30,585 nucleotides of DNA, taken from assembly GCA_938039195.1 (NCBI GenBank), contig CALHVK010000131.1:1-30585 (forward strand), read 5' to 3'. Of the stretch, positions 22,471 to 30,068 are shown piece by piece. Position numbers and translations under genes: made by a program. This stretch comes from an uncultured Carnobacteriaceae bacterium. GTDB taxonomy: Bacteria; Bacillota; Bacilli; Lactobacillales; Aerococcaceae. How positions within the stretch are numbered: the first letter of the stretch is position 1; each line of letters starts with the position of its first letter. The notes beneath the pieces were generated by a model. The model did not search any database. It saw only the letters and a list, made by a program, of their open reading frames with translations, and was not told the origin of the DNA.

Positions 22471-23532
22471 GTGAAAACTAAAAAGAATTTAGCTTTATTT
22501 GCATTGACACTTGGTGCGACTGCACTATTAGCAGCATGTGGCGGGTCAAAATCTGACAGTTTACAAGCATCTTCTCAAAGCGCAGGCTCTTCAGACAACT
22601 TCAAAGCGGTAATGGTTGCAGACACTGGTGGTGTCGATGATAAATCATTTAACCAAGGTGCTTGGGAAGGATTGCTTGAATGGGGCAAAAACAATGGTGG
22701 TAAAACTAAGGGCAATGGTGTAGATTACATTCTTTCAAAAGCTGAATCTGATTACGCTACAAACCTCAATACTGCGGTATTAAATGAGTACAATATTATT
22801 TTCGCAATCGGATTTAAATTACAAAAAGCTGTTGACGAAGCAGCAAAAGCAAATCCAGATGCTCACTTTGCGATTATCGATAGTGTGGTTGAACAACCAA
22901 ACGTTGCTTCAATCAACTACAAAGACCATGAAGCAGCGTTCCTTGCAGGAGTTGCAGCTGGTTTAACAACTAAAACAAATAAAGTAGCTTTCATCGGTGG
23001 TATGCACGGTCCAGCATTAGACAAATTCGAAGCTGGTTTTAAAGCAGGGGTTCAAGCAGTAAATCCTAAAGCAACTGTTGAAATTCAATATGCTGAATCA
23101 TTCTCAGATGGTGCTAAAGCAAAATCTCTTGCAGAAGCAATGTACGCTTCAGATGTTGACATTATTTATGCAGCAGCTGGTGGTGCAGGACTTGGAGTAT
23201 TCGCAGCAGCTAAATCAATCGTTGAAGCTAACCCAGATCGTCAAATTTGGGTAATCGGGGTTGACCAAGACCAACAAGCAGAAGGTAAAGTGAACGACTC
23301 TCGTAATGTAACATTGGCATCTACACTTAAAGGTGTAAAACAAGCGCTAATCAAATTTAGTGAAGATGCTTCTAAAGGAAACTACCACGGTGGTGAACAA
23401 GTACTTTACGGATTATCTGATAATGGTGTTGGTTTAACAGATGGTCAATTATCAGACGCAGTTAAGGAAAAAATTGCTGTATTCAAAAAAGCAATTATCG
23501 AAGGAAAACAAGAAGTTCCTGCGAAACCTTAA
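22471..23532 (+). CDS. bmpA: BMP family lipoprotein, nucleoside-binding protein of an ABC importer
   Basis: This extracellular substrate-binding lipoprotein belongs to the Bmp/Med/PnrA family and captures nucleosides for the NupABC importer. GTG at 22471 is the only start preceded by a good ribosome-binding site (TTGGAGG). The 353-residue protein has a signal peptide with lipobox LLAAC (lipidated Cys23), a Ser/Gln-rich tether, then a periplasmic-binding fold. Characteristic segments are VADTGGVDDKSFNQGAWEGL, NIIFAIGFKLQKAV, AFIGGMHGPALDKFEAGF and YAAAGGAGLGVF. Homologues in Lactococcus (BmpA) and Bacillus (NupN) bind purine and pyrimidine nucleosides. It is the first gene of the operon and is separated from the ATPase gene by a hairpin. 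Confidence 0.93.
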   Translation: MKTKKNLALFALTLGATALLAACGGSKSDSLQASSQSAGSSDNFKAVMVADTGGVDDKSFNQGAWEGLLEWGKNNGGKTKGNGVDYILSKAESDYATNLNTAVLNEYNIIFAIGFKLQKAVDEAAKANPDAHFAIIDSVVEQPNVASINYKDHEAAFLAGVAAGLTTKTNKVAFIGGMHGPALDKFEAGFKAGVQAVNPKATVEIQYAESFSDGAKAKSLAEAMYASDVDIIYAAAGGAGLGVFAAAKSIVEANPDRQIWVIGVDQDQQAEGKVNDSRNVTLASTLKGVKQALIKFSEDASKGNYHGGEQVLYGLSDNGVGLTDGQLSDAVKEKIAVFKKAIIEGKQEVPAKP

Positions 23533-23561
23533 TTTTAAATAAACGAACTTGAATTGAGAGG

Positions 23562-23604
23562 AGTAGGAGCTGAAGAGAATACGTATTTCTTCGCTCCTAC
23601 TTTT
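23562..23604 (+). terminator. Hairpin between bmpA and nupA (attenuator)
   Basis: AGTAGGAGC (23562-23570) pairs with GCTCCTACT (23593-23601), with an inner GAAGA/TCTTC stem, followed by TTTTG. Partial termination here would yield more binding protein than ATPase and permease. Confidence 0.7.
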
Positions 23605-23636
23605 GTATACATAGAACACTTTGTGGGGTGAGACGA

Positions 23637-25187
23637 TTGGTAGAAGAAACATTTGTGATTGAGATGAAGGGCATCACGAAGAAGTTTGGCGACTTTGTAG
23701 CGAATAATCAGATTGATTTAACATTGAAAAAAGGAGAGATCCATGCTCTTCTTGGAGAAAACGGAGCAGGGAAATCGACTTTAATGAATATCCTTTCGGG
23801 GTTATTAGAACCAACGGAAGGAGAAATTAAAGTCAATGGTGTACCGACAAAGATTGATTCGCCAAATACAGCGAATCGATTAAAGATTGGAATGGTTCAC
23901 CAACACTTTATGCTTGTTAAGAAATTTAGCGTAGTGGAGAACATTATCCTCGGTAAGGAGCAAACAAAGTTCGGTTTTATCGATAAAAATGCGGTAAAAA
24001 AAGAAATTATGGAACTTTCTAAAAAGTACCATCTTGCTGTAGACCCTGATGCAAAGGTTGAAGATATTACAGTTGGGATGGAACAACGTGTTGAAATTTT
24101 GAAGACATTGTATCGTGGTGCGGATATTTTAATCTTTGATGAACCTACTGCAGTGTTAACTCCGCAAGAAATCGAAGAACTCATAATAATCATGAAGCAA
24201 TTAACGAAAGAAGGAAAATCCATCTTCTTAATTACTCATAAGATTAAGGAAATTCAAGCCGTTGCGGACCGTTGTACCGTTATCCGTCGTGGAAATGTGA
24301 TTGGCACTGTTGAGATTGGTAATGTAACGGACCAAGAATTAGCCGATATGATGGTCGGACGTTCTGTATCCTTCAAGACACAAAAAGAAGCTGCTAAACC
24401 AACAACAGAGGCTTTAGTGATTAAAGATTTAGTTGTGAAAGATAGTCGTGGCATCGAAGCTGTTAAGGGGCTGAATTTAACGGTGAGACACGGTGAAGTT
24501 GTCGGGATTGCTGGGGTTGACGGAAACGGACAGTCAGAACTCATTCAAGCTTTATCTGGATTACGTGCTATTGAAAGTGGAACGATTGAACTAGATGGAA
24601 AAGACATCACGAAGTTACCTACAAGACAACGTACAGAAGGGGGCCTTGGACATATTCCAGAAGACCGTCATAAACATGGTCTTGTTCTTCAAATGGGACT
24701 CGATGAAAATATCGGACTCCAAACATACTATAAAGAACCATTATCGAAGAATGGCTTCTTAAATAAGAAAGCCTTTGTAGATTTAGCAGAACGTTTAATT
24801 GAAGAATTTGACGTGCGTACTACTAGTCCTACAGTGGCTGCTGGAGCTCTATCTGGTGGGAATCAACAAAAAGCGATTATTGCTCGTGAAATTGACCGTG
24901 ACCCAAGTTTACTCATTGCAGCACAACCAACACGTGGGTTAGACGTAGGTGCGATTGAATACATTCATAAGCGTTTAATTGATCAACGGAATAAAGGAAA
25001 AGCAGTATTACTGATGAGTTTTGAATTAGACGAAATTTTAAATGTTGCGGACCGTATTGCTGTAATGTATGAAGGTCGTATCGTAGACGTGCTAGATACC
25101 AAAGAAACAAATGAAACTGAATTAGGATTATTAATGGCGGGTTCGACAAGAGAACAAGTAAGAGCCAAGGAACAGGAGGCGTTGTAA
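23637..25187 (+). CDS. nupA: Nucleoside ABC importer, ATP-binding protein
   Basis: This ATPase carries two fused nucleotide-binding domains, as in RbsA/NupO-type importers. A TTG at 23637, preceded by GGGGTGAG, is chosen, giving 516 residues beginning VEETFVIEMKGITKKFG. An in-frame GTG at 23628 lies within that ribosome-binding site. Domain 1 (about 1-240) has Walker A GENGAGKST and Walker B ILIFDEPTAVLTPQE. Domain 2 (about 255-500) has an atypical Walker A, GVDGNGQSE, without Lys. It keeps a good LSGGNQQKA signature and has AAQPTRGLDVGA in place of a classical Walker B. These asymmetries are normal for the family. It is followed by both permease genes with almost no gaps. Confidence 0.93.
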   Translation: MVEETFVIEMKGITKKFGDFVANNQIDLTLKKGEIHALLGENGAGKSTLMNILSGLLEPTEGEIKVNGVPTKIDSPNTANRLKIGMVHQHFMLVKKFSVVENIILGKEQTKFGFIDKNAVKKEIMELSKKYHLAVDPDAKVEDITVGMEQRVEILKTLYRGADILIFDEPTAVLTPQEIEELIIIMKQLTKEGKSIFLITHKIKEIQAVADRCTVIRRGNVIGTVEIGNVTDQELADMMVGRSVSFKTQKEAAKPTTEALVIKDLVVKDSRGIEAVKGLNLTVRHGEVVGIAGVDGNGQSELIQALSGLRAIESGTIELDGKDITKLPTRQRTEGGLGHIPEDRHKHGLVLQMGLDENIGLQTYYKEPLSKNGFLNKKAFVDLAERLIEEFDVRTTSPTVAAGALSGGNQQKAIIAREIDRDPSLLIAAQPTRGLDVGAIEYIHKRLIDQRNKGKAVLLMSFELDEILNVADRIAVMYEGRIVDVLDTKETNETELGLLMAGSTREQVRAKEQEAL

Positions 25188-25188
25188 G

Positions 25189-26247
25189 ATGAAAAATTCA
25201 AAATACAAAAAGATTCTTATTCCGGTCCTTTCAGTGGTGCTTGGGCTATTAGTCGGAGCCATCATCATGTGGGTATTCGGATTTGATGTTGTAAAAGGGT
25301 ATTCAGCGCTACTTAAAGGTTCGCTTGGAAAACCATACTATATTGGTGAAACATTACGACAGGCCACACCTTTAATTCTTGTAGCTCTTGGATTTGCGTT
25401 TGCAAGTTACGCAGGTTTCTTCAATATCGGGGTTGCAGGACAAGCATTAGTCGGATGGTTTGCATCTGTTGCAACAGGTCTCTTATTACCAGATTTACCA
25501 AAAATCATCCTCTTACCATTATGTATTTTCATGGGGATGCTTGCTGGTGCTATCTGGGCAGGGATTGCGGGTTACTTAAAAGCATACTTTAATGCCAGCG
25601 AAGTGATTGTAACCATCATGCTTAACTATACAGCCCTTCATATCGTAAACTACATTATTCGTGAAGTTTTAACGGAAAAAGCCGAAATCACAGCTTCAGT
25701 TCCAGAAGCAGCAAGTTTAAAAATGCAATTCTTATATCAACTAACAGGGAAATCCACCTTGCATGGAGGTCTCTTTATTGCAATTGCAGCAGTCTTCGTG
25801 GTTTGGCTTATTATGAATAAGACGACAACTGGTTTTGAATTAAAAACAGTAGGATTAAACAAACACGCGGCTGAATATGCAGGGATGAGCGCGAAGAAGA
25901 CGATTATTCTTGCAATGGTCATTTCAGGTGCCTTAGCGGGTCTTGGTGGAGTAATGGAAGGGTTAGGAACTTTCCAAAATGCCTTTGCTTCAGAAAGTCT
26001 TCCAAGTATTGGATGGGACGGAATGGCAGTAGCACTTCTGGGGTTAAGTAATCCAATTGGAATTCTATTTTCTTCATTAGTATTTGCGATTCTTCGTATC
26101 GGTGGGATTTCAATGCCGCTCCTTGCGAAGATTCCAACAGAAGTCGTGTCTATCGTAGTTGCATTTATCATCTTCTTTGTAGGTGCGAACTACTTAATGC
26201 AAGTTATTGTTGATAAATTCCCTCAAATTGGGAAGAGAAAGGGGTAA
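25189..26247 (+). CDS. nupB: Nucleoside ABC importer, permease subunit 1
   Basis: This is an integral membrane permease of the BPD_transp_2 (branched-chain/ribose) family. The 352-residue protein has an N-terminal membrane anchor (KKILIPVLSVVLGLLVGAII) and about 9-10 helices. Family motifs include TPLILVALGFAFASYAGFFNIGVAGQ (about 58-83), SEVIVTIMLNYTALHIVNY, and the cytoplasmic coupling-loop segment LNKHAAEYAGMSAKKTI (about 224-240). AACAGGAGG precedes the ATG, which lies one base after the nupA stop codon. It forms the translocation path together with the next protein. Homologues are NupP/YufP in Bacillus and NupB in Lactococcus. Confidence 0.92.
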   Translation: MKNSKYKKILIPVLSVVLGLLVGAIIMWVFGFDVVKGYSALLKGSLGKPYYIGETLRQATPLILVALGFAFASYAGFFNIGVAGQALVGWFASVATGLLLPDLPKIILLPLCIFMGMLAGAIWAGIAGYLKAYFNASEVIVTIMLNYTALHIVNYIIREVLTEKAEITASVPEAASLKMQFLYQLTGKSTLHGGLFIAIAAVFVVWLIMNKTTTGFELKTVGLNKHAAEYAGMSAKKTIILAMVISGALAGLGGVMEGLGTFQNAFASESLPSIGWDGMAVALLGLSNPIGILFSSLVFAILRIGGISMPLLAKIPTEVVSIVVAFIIFFVGANYLMQVIVDKFPQIGKRKG

Positions 26248-26253
26248 TGAGAA

Positions 26254-27213
26254 ATGGATTTAGTAACACTTTTACAAGTAGTTGTTGGGAACATGCTCAT
26301 CTACTCAACGCCACTGATTTTAACAGGGCTTGGTGGTATCTTCTCAGAACGAAGCGGGATTGTAAATATCGGTCTTGAAGGAACAATGGTCGTCGGGGCT
26401 TTTGCTTCAGCGGTGTTTAACTTGGCGTTTGCTCCGCAATTTGGTTCTTGGACGCCATGGGTTGCACTTGGTGTAGCCGCACTAGCTGGTATGTTATACT
26501 CATCCATTCACGCGGTAGCAACAGTTTACTTACGTGCCGACCACATCATCTCAGGAACGGTATTAAATTTATTAGCGCCAGCCTTAACGGTGTTCCTTTG
26601 TCGCTTGATGTATAACGAAATCGGACAAACAGAAATCATTACGAACTATTTTGGTAAAACAACGATTCCAGTATTAAGTTCGATTCCAATTATTGGTAAA
26701 ATCTTCTTTACAGATACATTTGTTCCAGCTTACTTAGCGATTGGATTATCTTTTGTCTGTGCGGTGATTTTAAATAAAACAAAATTCGGATTACGTCTAC
26801 GTTCTGTAGGGGAACATCCACAAGCAGCAGATACATTAGGAATTAATGTTTACCGTATGCGTTTTTCAGGAGTTTTAATTTCAGGATTCTTAGCCGGAAT
26901 TGGGGGAGCAATCGTTGCTCAATCGATTACGCTGAACTTCTCAGCAACAACTATCGCTGGTCAAGGGTTCATTGCGATGGCTGCGATGATCTTTGGTAAG
27001 TGGAATTCAGTGAGCGTTATGCTATCGGCATTACTCTTTGGTTTAGCACAAAGTTTAGGGGTAATTGGAAATTATATTCCAGTAATTAAAGATATCCCAT
27101 CAATTGGCTTGACGATTGCTCCATATTTGATTACTATCATTGTATTGGTAGGATTCATTGGAAAATCGGAAGGACCAGCCGCTAACGGTAAGAACTACGT
27201 AAAATCTAAATAA
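26254..27213 (+). CDS. nupC: Nucleoside ABC importer, permease subunit 2
   Basis: This is the second BPD_transp_2 permease of the importer, homologous to NupQ/YufQ and lactococcal NupC. The 319-residue protein has about 9 transmembrane helices. Characteristic segments are STPLILTGLGGIFSERSGIVNIGLEG (about 18-43), LRADHIISGTVLNLLAPALTVFLCR, and the coupling loop VGEHPQAADTLGINVYRMR (about 187-205). It starts six bases after nupB, which ends in an AAGGGG-like ribosome-binding site. A strong terminator follows, which nevertheless lies directly upstream of the potD-like gene. Confidence 0.92.
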   Translation: MDLVTLLQVVVGNMLIYSTPLILTGLGGIFSERSGIVNIGLEGTMVVGAFASAVFNLAFAPQFGSWTPWVALGVAALAGMLYSSIHAVATVYLRADHIISGTVLNLLAPALTVFLCRLMYNEIGQTEIITNYFGKTTIPVLSSIPIIGKIFFTDTFVPAYLAIGLSFVCAVILNKTKFGLRLRSVGEHPQAADTLGINVYRMRFSGVLISGFLAGIGGAIVAQSITLNFSATTIAGQGFIAMAAMIFGKWNSVSVMLSALLFGLAQSLGVIGNYIPVIKDIPSIGLTIAPYLITIIVLVGFIGKSEGPAANGKNYVKSK

Positions 27214-27220
27214 GAATGAG

Positions 27221-27267
27221 AACTGCTTTTAATCTAGGTGTCATACTGTATTAAAAGCAGTTTTTTT
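27221..27267 (+). terminator. Intrinsic terminator after nupC
   Basis: AACTGCTTTTAAT (27221-27233) pairs perfectly with ATTAAAAGCAGTT (27250-27262), followed by seven T. The next start codon (27286) is only 18 bases beyond the T-run. Confidence 0.93.
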
Positions 27268-27285
27268 AATGAGAAGGGGTTATAA

Positions 27286-28374
27286 ATGAAAAAACTAGTA
27301 TCTTTAATCGTTGCAATTCTTGCAATGGTTGCTATTTTATTTGGAGTAAAAAACATGCTTCAAGCAAAGGAATCTACGGAAGAAGTAGAAACTTCGGGAG
27401 AACAACAGCAACTATTCCTATTTAACTGGGGGAACTATATCGATCCAGAATTAATTAAGGAATTTGAAGCAGAAACAGGCATTCAAGTTGTCTATGAAAC
27501 ATTTGATTCAAATGATGCGATGGAAGCCAAATTAAAACAAGGTGGGACACGTTATGATATCGTCTTTCCGAGTGAATCAAGCATTACGAAATTAGTCAGT
27601 CAAAATTTACTTCAAAAACTCGACCATTCAAAGATTAAAGGACTAGAAAATATTTCTCCTTTCTTATTAAATAGTCCAGTGGATAATGGAAATCAATATA
27701 CGATTCCGTATTTCTGGGGGACAGTCGGAATTATGGTCAATACGAAATATATCGATCCAGAAAGCATCCAAACATGGAGTGATTTATGGAAAGAAGATTT
27801 CAAAAATAAAGTACTTATTTTAGATGGAAACCGTGAAGCGCTCGGGATGGCTCTTCAATCATTAGGGTACTCATTGAACTCTAAAAACGATGAAGAATTA
27901 AAAGCTGCCAAAGAGAAATTAAAACAGCTGAGCCCTAATGTGCGTGCTGTACTGAATGAAGAAATTAAAACAATGATGAAACTTGAAGAAGCTCCAATCG
28001 GAATGGGGTATTCTGGGGATGCTGCTGCAGTAGCGGAGGAAAATCCAAATGTACAATATATCTTGCCAAAAGATGGAAGTGCGGTTTGGACAGATAACTT
28101 CGCAATTGCGCATACGGCTGTCAATGTTGAAGGTGCTTATGCCTTTATTAACTTTATGCTTCGCCCAGAAAATGCAGCAAGAAATGCGGAGTATGTAGGG
28201 TATTCGACACCGAACGAAAAAGCAAAAGAATTGATGGATCCAGAAGTGGTTTCTGATGAAACCTACTATCCTTCAGAAGAAATTATTAATTCATTAGAAC
28301 ATTATGAATATCTAGGAAATGATTGGATTCAAAAATATAACGAAGCCTTCTTAGACTTCAAGATGGGGTTATAA
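27286..28374 (+). CDS. PotD-like polyamine ABC transporter substrate-binding protein
   Basis: This extracellular binding protein resembles streptococcal PotD, with FNWGNYIDPELIKEFEAETG, YETFDSNDAMEAKLKQGGTRYD, IPYFWGTVGIMVN and YAFINFMLRPENAARNAEYVGYSTPN. The 362-residue protein has an N-terminal hydrophobic segment (about 4-24) without a lipobox Cys. It is probably membrane-anchored by an uncleaved helix, as in streptococcal PotD. No potA, potB or potC gene lies next to it in this window. It is instead coupled to the amidohydrolase gene one base downstream, so the ligand may be a polyamine derivative rather than spermidine itself. AGAAGGGG precedes the ATG. No promoter fits between the nupC terminator and this gene. 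Confidence 0.88.
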   Translation: MKKLVSLIVAILAMVAILFGVKNMLQAKESTEEVETSGEQQQLFLFNWGNYIDPELIKEFEAETGIQVVYETFDSNDAMEAKLKQGGTRYDIVFPSESSITKLVSQNLLQKLDHSKIKGLENISPFLLNSPVDNGNQYTIPYFWGTVGIMVNTKYIDPESIQTWSDLWKEDFKNKVLILDGNREALGMALQSLGYSLNSKNDEELKAAKEKLKQLSPNVRAVLNEEIKTMMKLEEAPIGMGYSGDAAAVAEENPNVQYILPKDGSAVWTDNFAIAHTAVNVEGAYAFINFMLRPENAARNAEYVGYSTPNEKAKELMDPEVVSDETYYPSEEIINSLEHYEYLGNDWIQKYNEAFLDFKMGL

Positions 28375-28375
28375 C

Positions 28376-29962
28376 ATGCATTATTATTTAAAAGCTAAAA
28401 ACCTCTTTATAGGAAATACAACGACTGCAGTAGCTGGTATTTTAGAAATTAAAGATGGTCGCATTGTAAACCATTTGGAATATGATTCACCTGTTGAAGG
28501 TGAAGTGCTAGATGCAGGCGATAAGCTAGTGGTCCCTGGTTTTATTGATGCGCATGTGCATTTATATTTATCAGCCTTAATTCATTTAGGAAAGATGAAG
28601 GCCGTTGGAGGACCAACGATAGAAGAAGTGGTTCTTCAAGCAGCTTCTATTCCTGTATATAATGGATGGAAAATCGGAATTGGCTGGTATGCAAGCGACT
28701 TTGGTCAACAAATCTTACCAACGAAAGAAGACTTAGATAAAGCTTCTACAGACGTACCCATCTGCTTAATCGCAGGGGATGCGCATACGATTTGGCTGAA
28801 TTCCAAGGCGCTAGAGGTGTTGGACTTAACACCAGAAGCTATCCCACAAAACATCGGTGGAGAAGCCGTAGTGGAAGACGGCGAACTGACAGGCGTATTT
28901 CTGGAAGCAAAAGCTATCTATTATTTATCAAAAGTATTGTCAGTCTATAAAAATGACGAAGAACAAGCCTTAAAAGAGTATATGGCTTACCTAAACCAAA
29001 TGGGCGTGACCGCTGTTGGAGATGTTGCTTTAACGGGGGAGAGTCCAGATGACATTGTGTATCCAGAACTCTATGCTAAAGTGGAAAAGGATGCAACAGT
29101 ACGTGTAAGCTTCTTCCCAGCGATGCGTGAAGAAGTCGAACGTAACCGTGAGCTCTATAAAGCGTACCGTTCCGAGATGCTTCAAATGGGGGGCGTCAAA
29201 CAATTTTATGATGGCGTAACAAGTTCGCATACGGCTTATTTAAAAGAGCCGTATCCGATGCCTTTCTTTGAAGGAGACGTGGGTGGTCCGCTCTTAACAG
29301 AAGAGAAGATGGAACGCTTAACGCTTCTTGCTAACAAAGAGGGATGGCCAATGCGAATTCATACAGTTGGAGATAAGGCGATTGCATTGACTCTACAAAA
29401 CTTCAAAAAAGCACAGGAAGAGGCGCCATTTGATGCACCAAATAAATTCAATACCATTGAACATTTGGAAGTGATGGATCCAACAGACCTTCCATTAACT
29501 GCTCAGCCTTCATTAATCGTTTCAGTGCAACCAAGTCATTTATTGGTCGGCTATGAGACTCTAGATGAAGAAGTCGGAGCAGAGCGTGCGCGTCATATGT
29601 TCCCGTTCAAATCTTTCTTAGAAGAAGGAGCAACACTTGGATTTGGAACAGACACGCCAGTTGTACTGGACGTGACGCCGTTTGAATCGATGTTTAATGC
29701 GGTTGCTCGTCAAACAAAAGAACAGCTGCCAGTTCCATGCTTAATGCCCGAACAACGGATTTCTATTGGAGAGGCATTAAAGGCGCATACGAGTGGTGCA
29801 GCAAAAGCACTGAGTCGTTTAGACATTGGCACACTAGAAGTAGGATCTTTAGCAGATTTCGTGATTCTAGACCAAAATATTCTGGAGGCTGAACCTGTTC
29901 AATTGTTAAACACGAACGTACTTGCAACATACGTTAATGGAAAATGCGTCTATAAAAAATAA
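28376..29962 (+). CDS. YtcJ-like amidohydrolase (amidohydrolase_3 family)
   Basis: This metal-dependent amidohydrolase of the YtcJ/NfdA group has relatives that remove formyl or other acyl groups from amines. The 528-residue protein has the metal-binding PGFIDAHVHLYLS (His-x-His near 60-62), GGVKQFYDGVTSSHTAY (the Lys expected to bridge metals), WPMRIHTVGDKA, NTIEHLEV and FGTDTPV (the catalytic Asp). No signal peptide is visible. It starts one base after the stop codon of the PotD-like gene, so the two are translationally coupled. A joint role in importing and deacylating a cationic amine is inference. Its likely terminator is interrupted by the adjacent insertion sequence. Confidence 0.88.
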   Translation: MHYYLKAKNLFIGNTTTAVAGILEIKDGRIVNHLEYDSPVEGEVLDAGDKLVVPGFIDAHVHLYLSALIHLGKMKAVGGPTIEEVVLQAASIPVYNGWKIGIGWYASDFGQQILPTKEDLDKASTDVPICLIAGDAHTIWLNSKALEVLDLTPEAIPQNIGGEAVVEDGELTGVFLEAKAIYYLSKVLSVYKNDEEQALKEYMAYLNQMGVTAVGDVALTGESPDDIVYPELYAKVEKDATVRVSFFPAMREEVERNRELYKAYRSEMLQMGGVKQFYDGVTSSHTAYLKEPYPMPFFEGDVGGPLLTEEKMERLTLLANKEGWPMRIHTVGDKAIALTLQNFKKAQEEAPFDAPNKFNTIEHLEVMDPTDLPLTAQPSLIVSVQPSHLLVGYETLDEEVGAERARHMFPFKSFLEEGATLGFGTDTPVVLDVTPFESMFNAVARQTKEQLPVPCLMPEQRISIGEALKAHTSGAAKALSRLDIGTLEVGSLADFVILDQNILEAEPVQLLNTNVLATYVNGKCVYKK

Positions 29963-29964
29963 AC

Positions 29965-29989
29965 AAAAGGCTAGATAGAGCAATCTATC
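29965..29989 (+). terminator. Half of a terminator cut by the insertion sequence
   Basis: AAAAGGCTAGATAGA followed by GCAA and TCTATC forms only the top six pairs of a hairpin with a GNRA-type loop (29974-29979 with 29984-29989). The outer left arm AAAAGGCTA has no partner because the IS end begins at 29990. The missing half (TAGCCTTTT) is predicted on the far side of the element. Confidence 0.55.
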
Positions 29990-30028
29990 GGCTCTTTGTC
30001 AAATAGTGTTGATGAAGAATTTTAGGAA

Positions 30029-30068
30029 GGGATTAAGCAACTAATTGTTGCTTAATTCCTTTTTGTTT
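30029..30068 (+). terminator. Inward-facing terminator at the IS end
   Basis: A 13-bp stem, 30029-30041 with 30047-30059 (one G-U pair), is followed on the + strand by TTTTTGTTTT. It overlaps the end of the transposase gene and would stop external + strand transcription entering the element. Its T-tract is poor in the minus direction. Confidence 0.6.
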
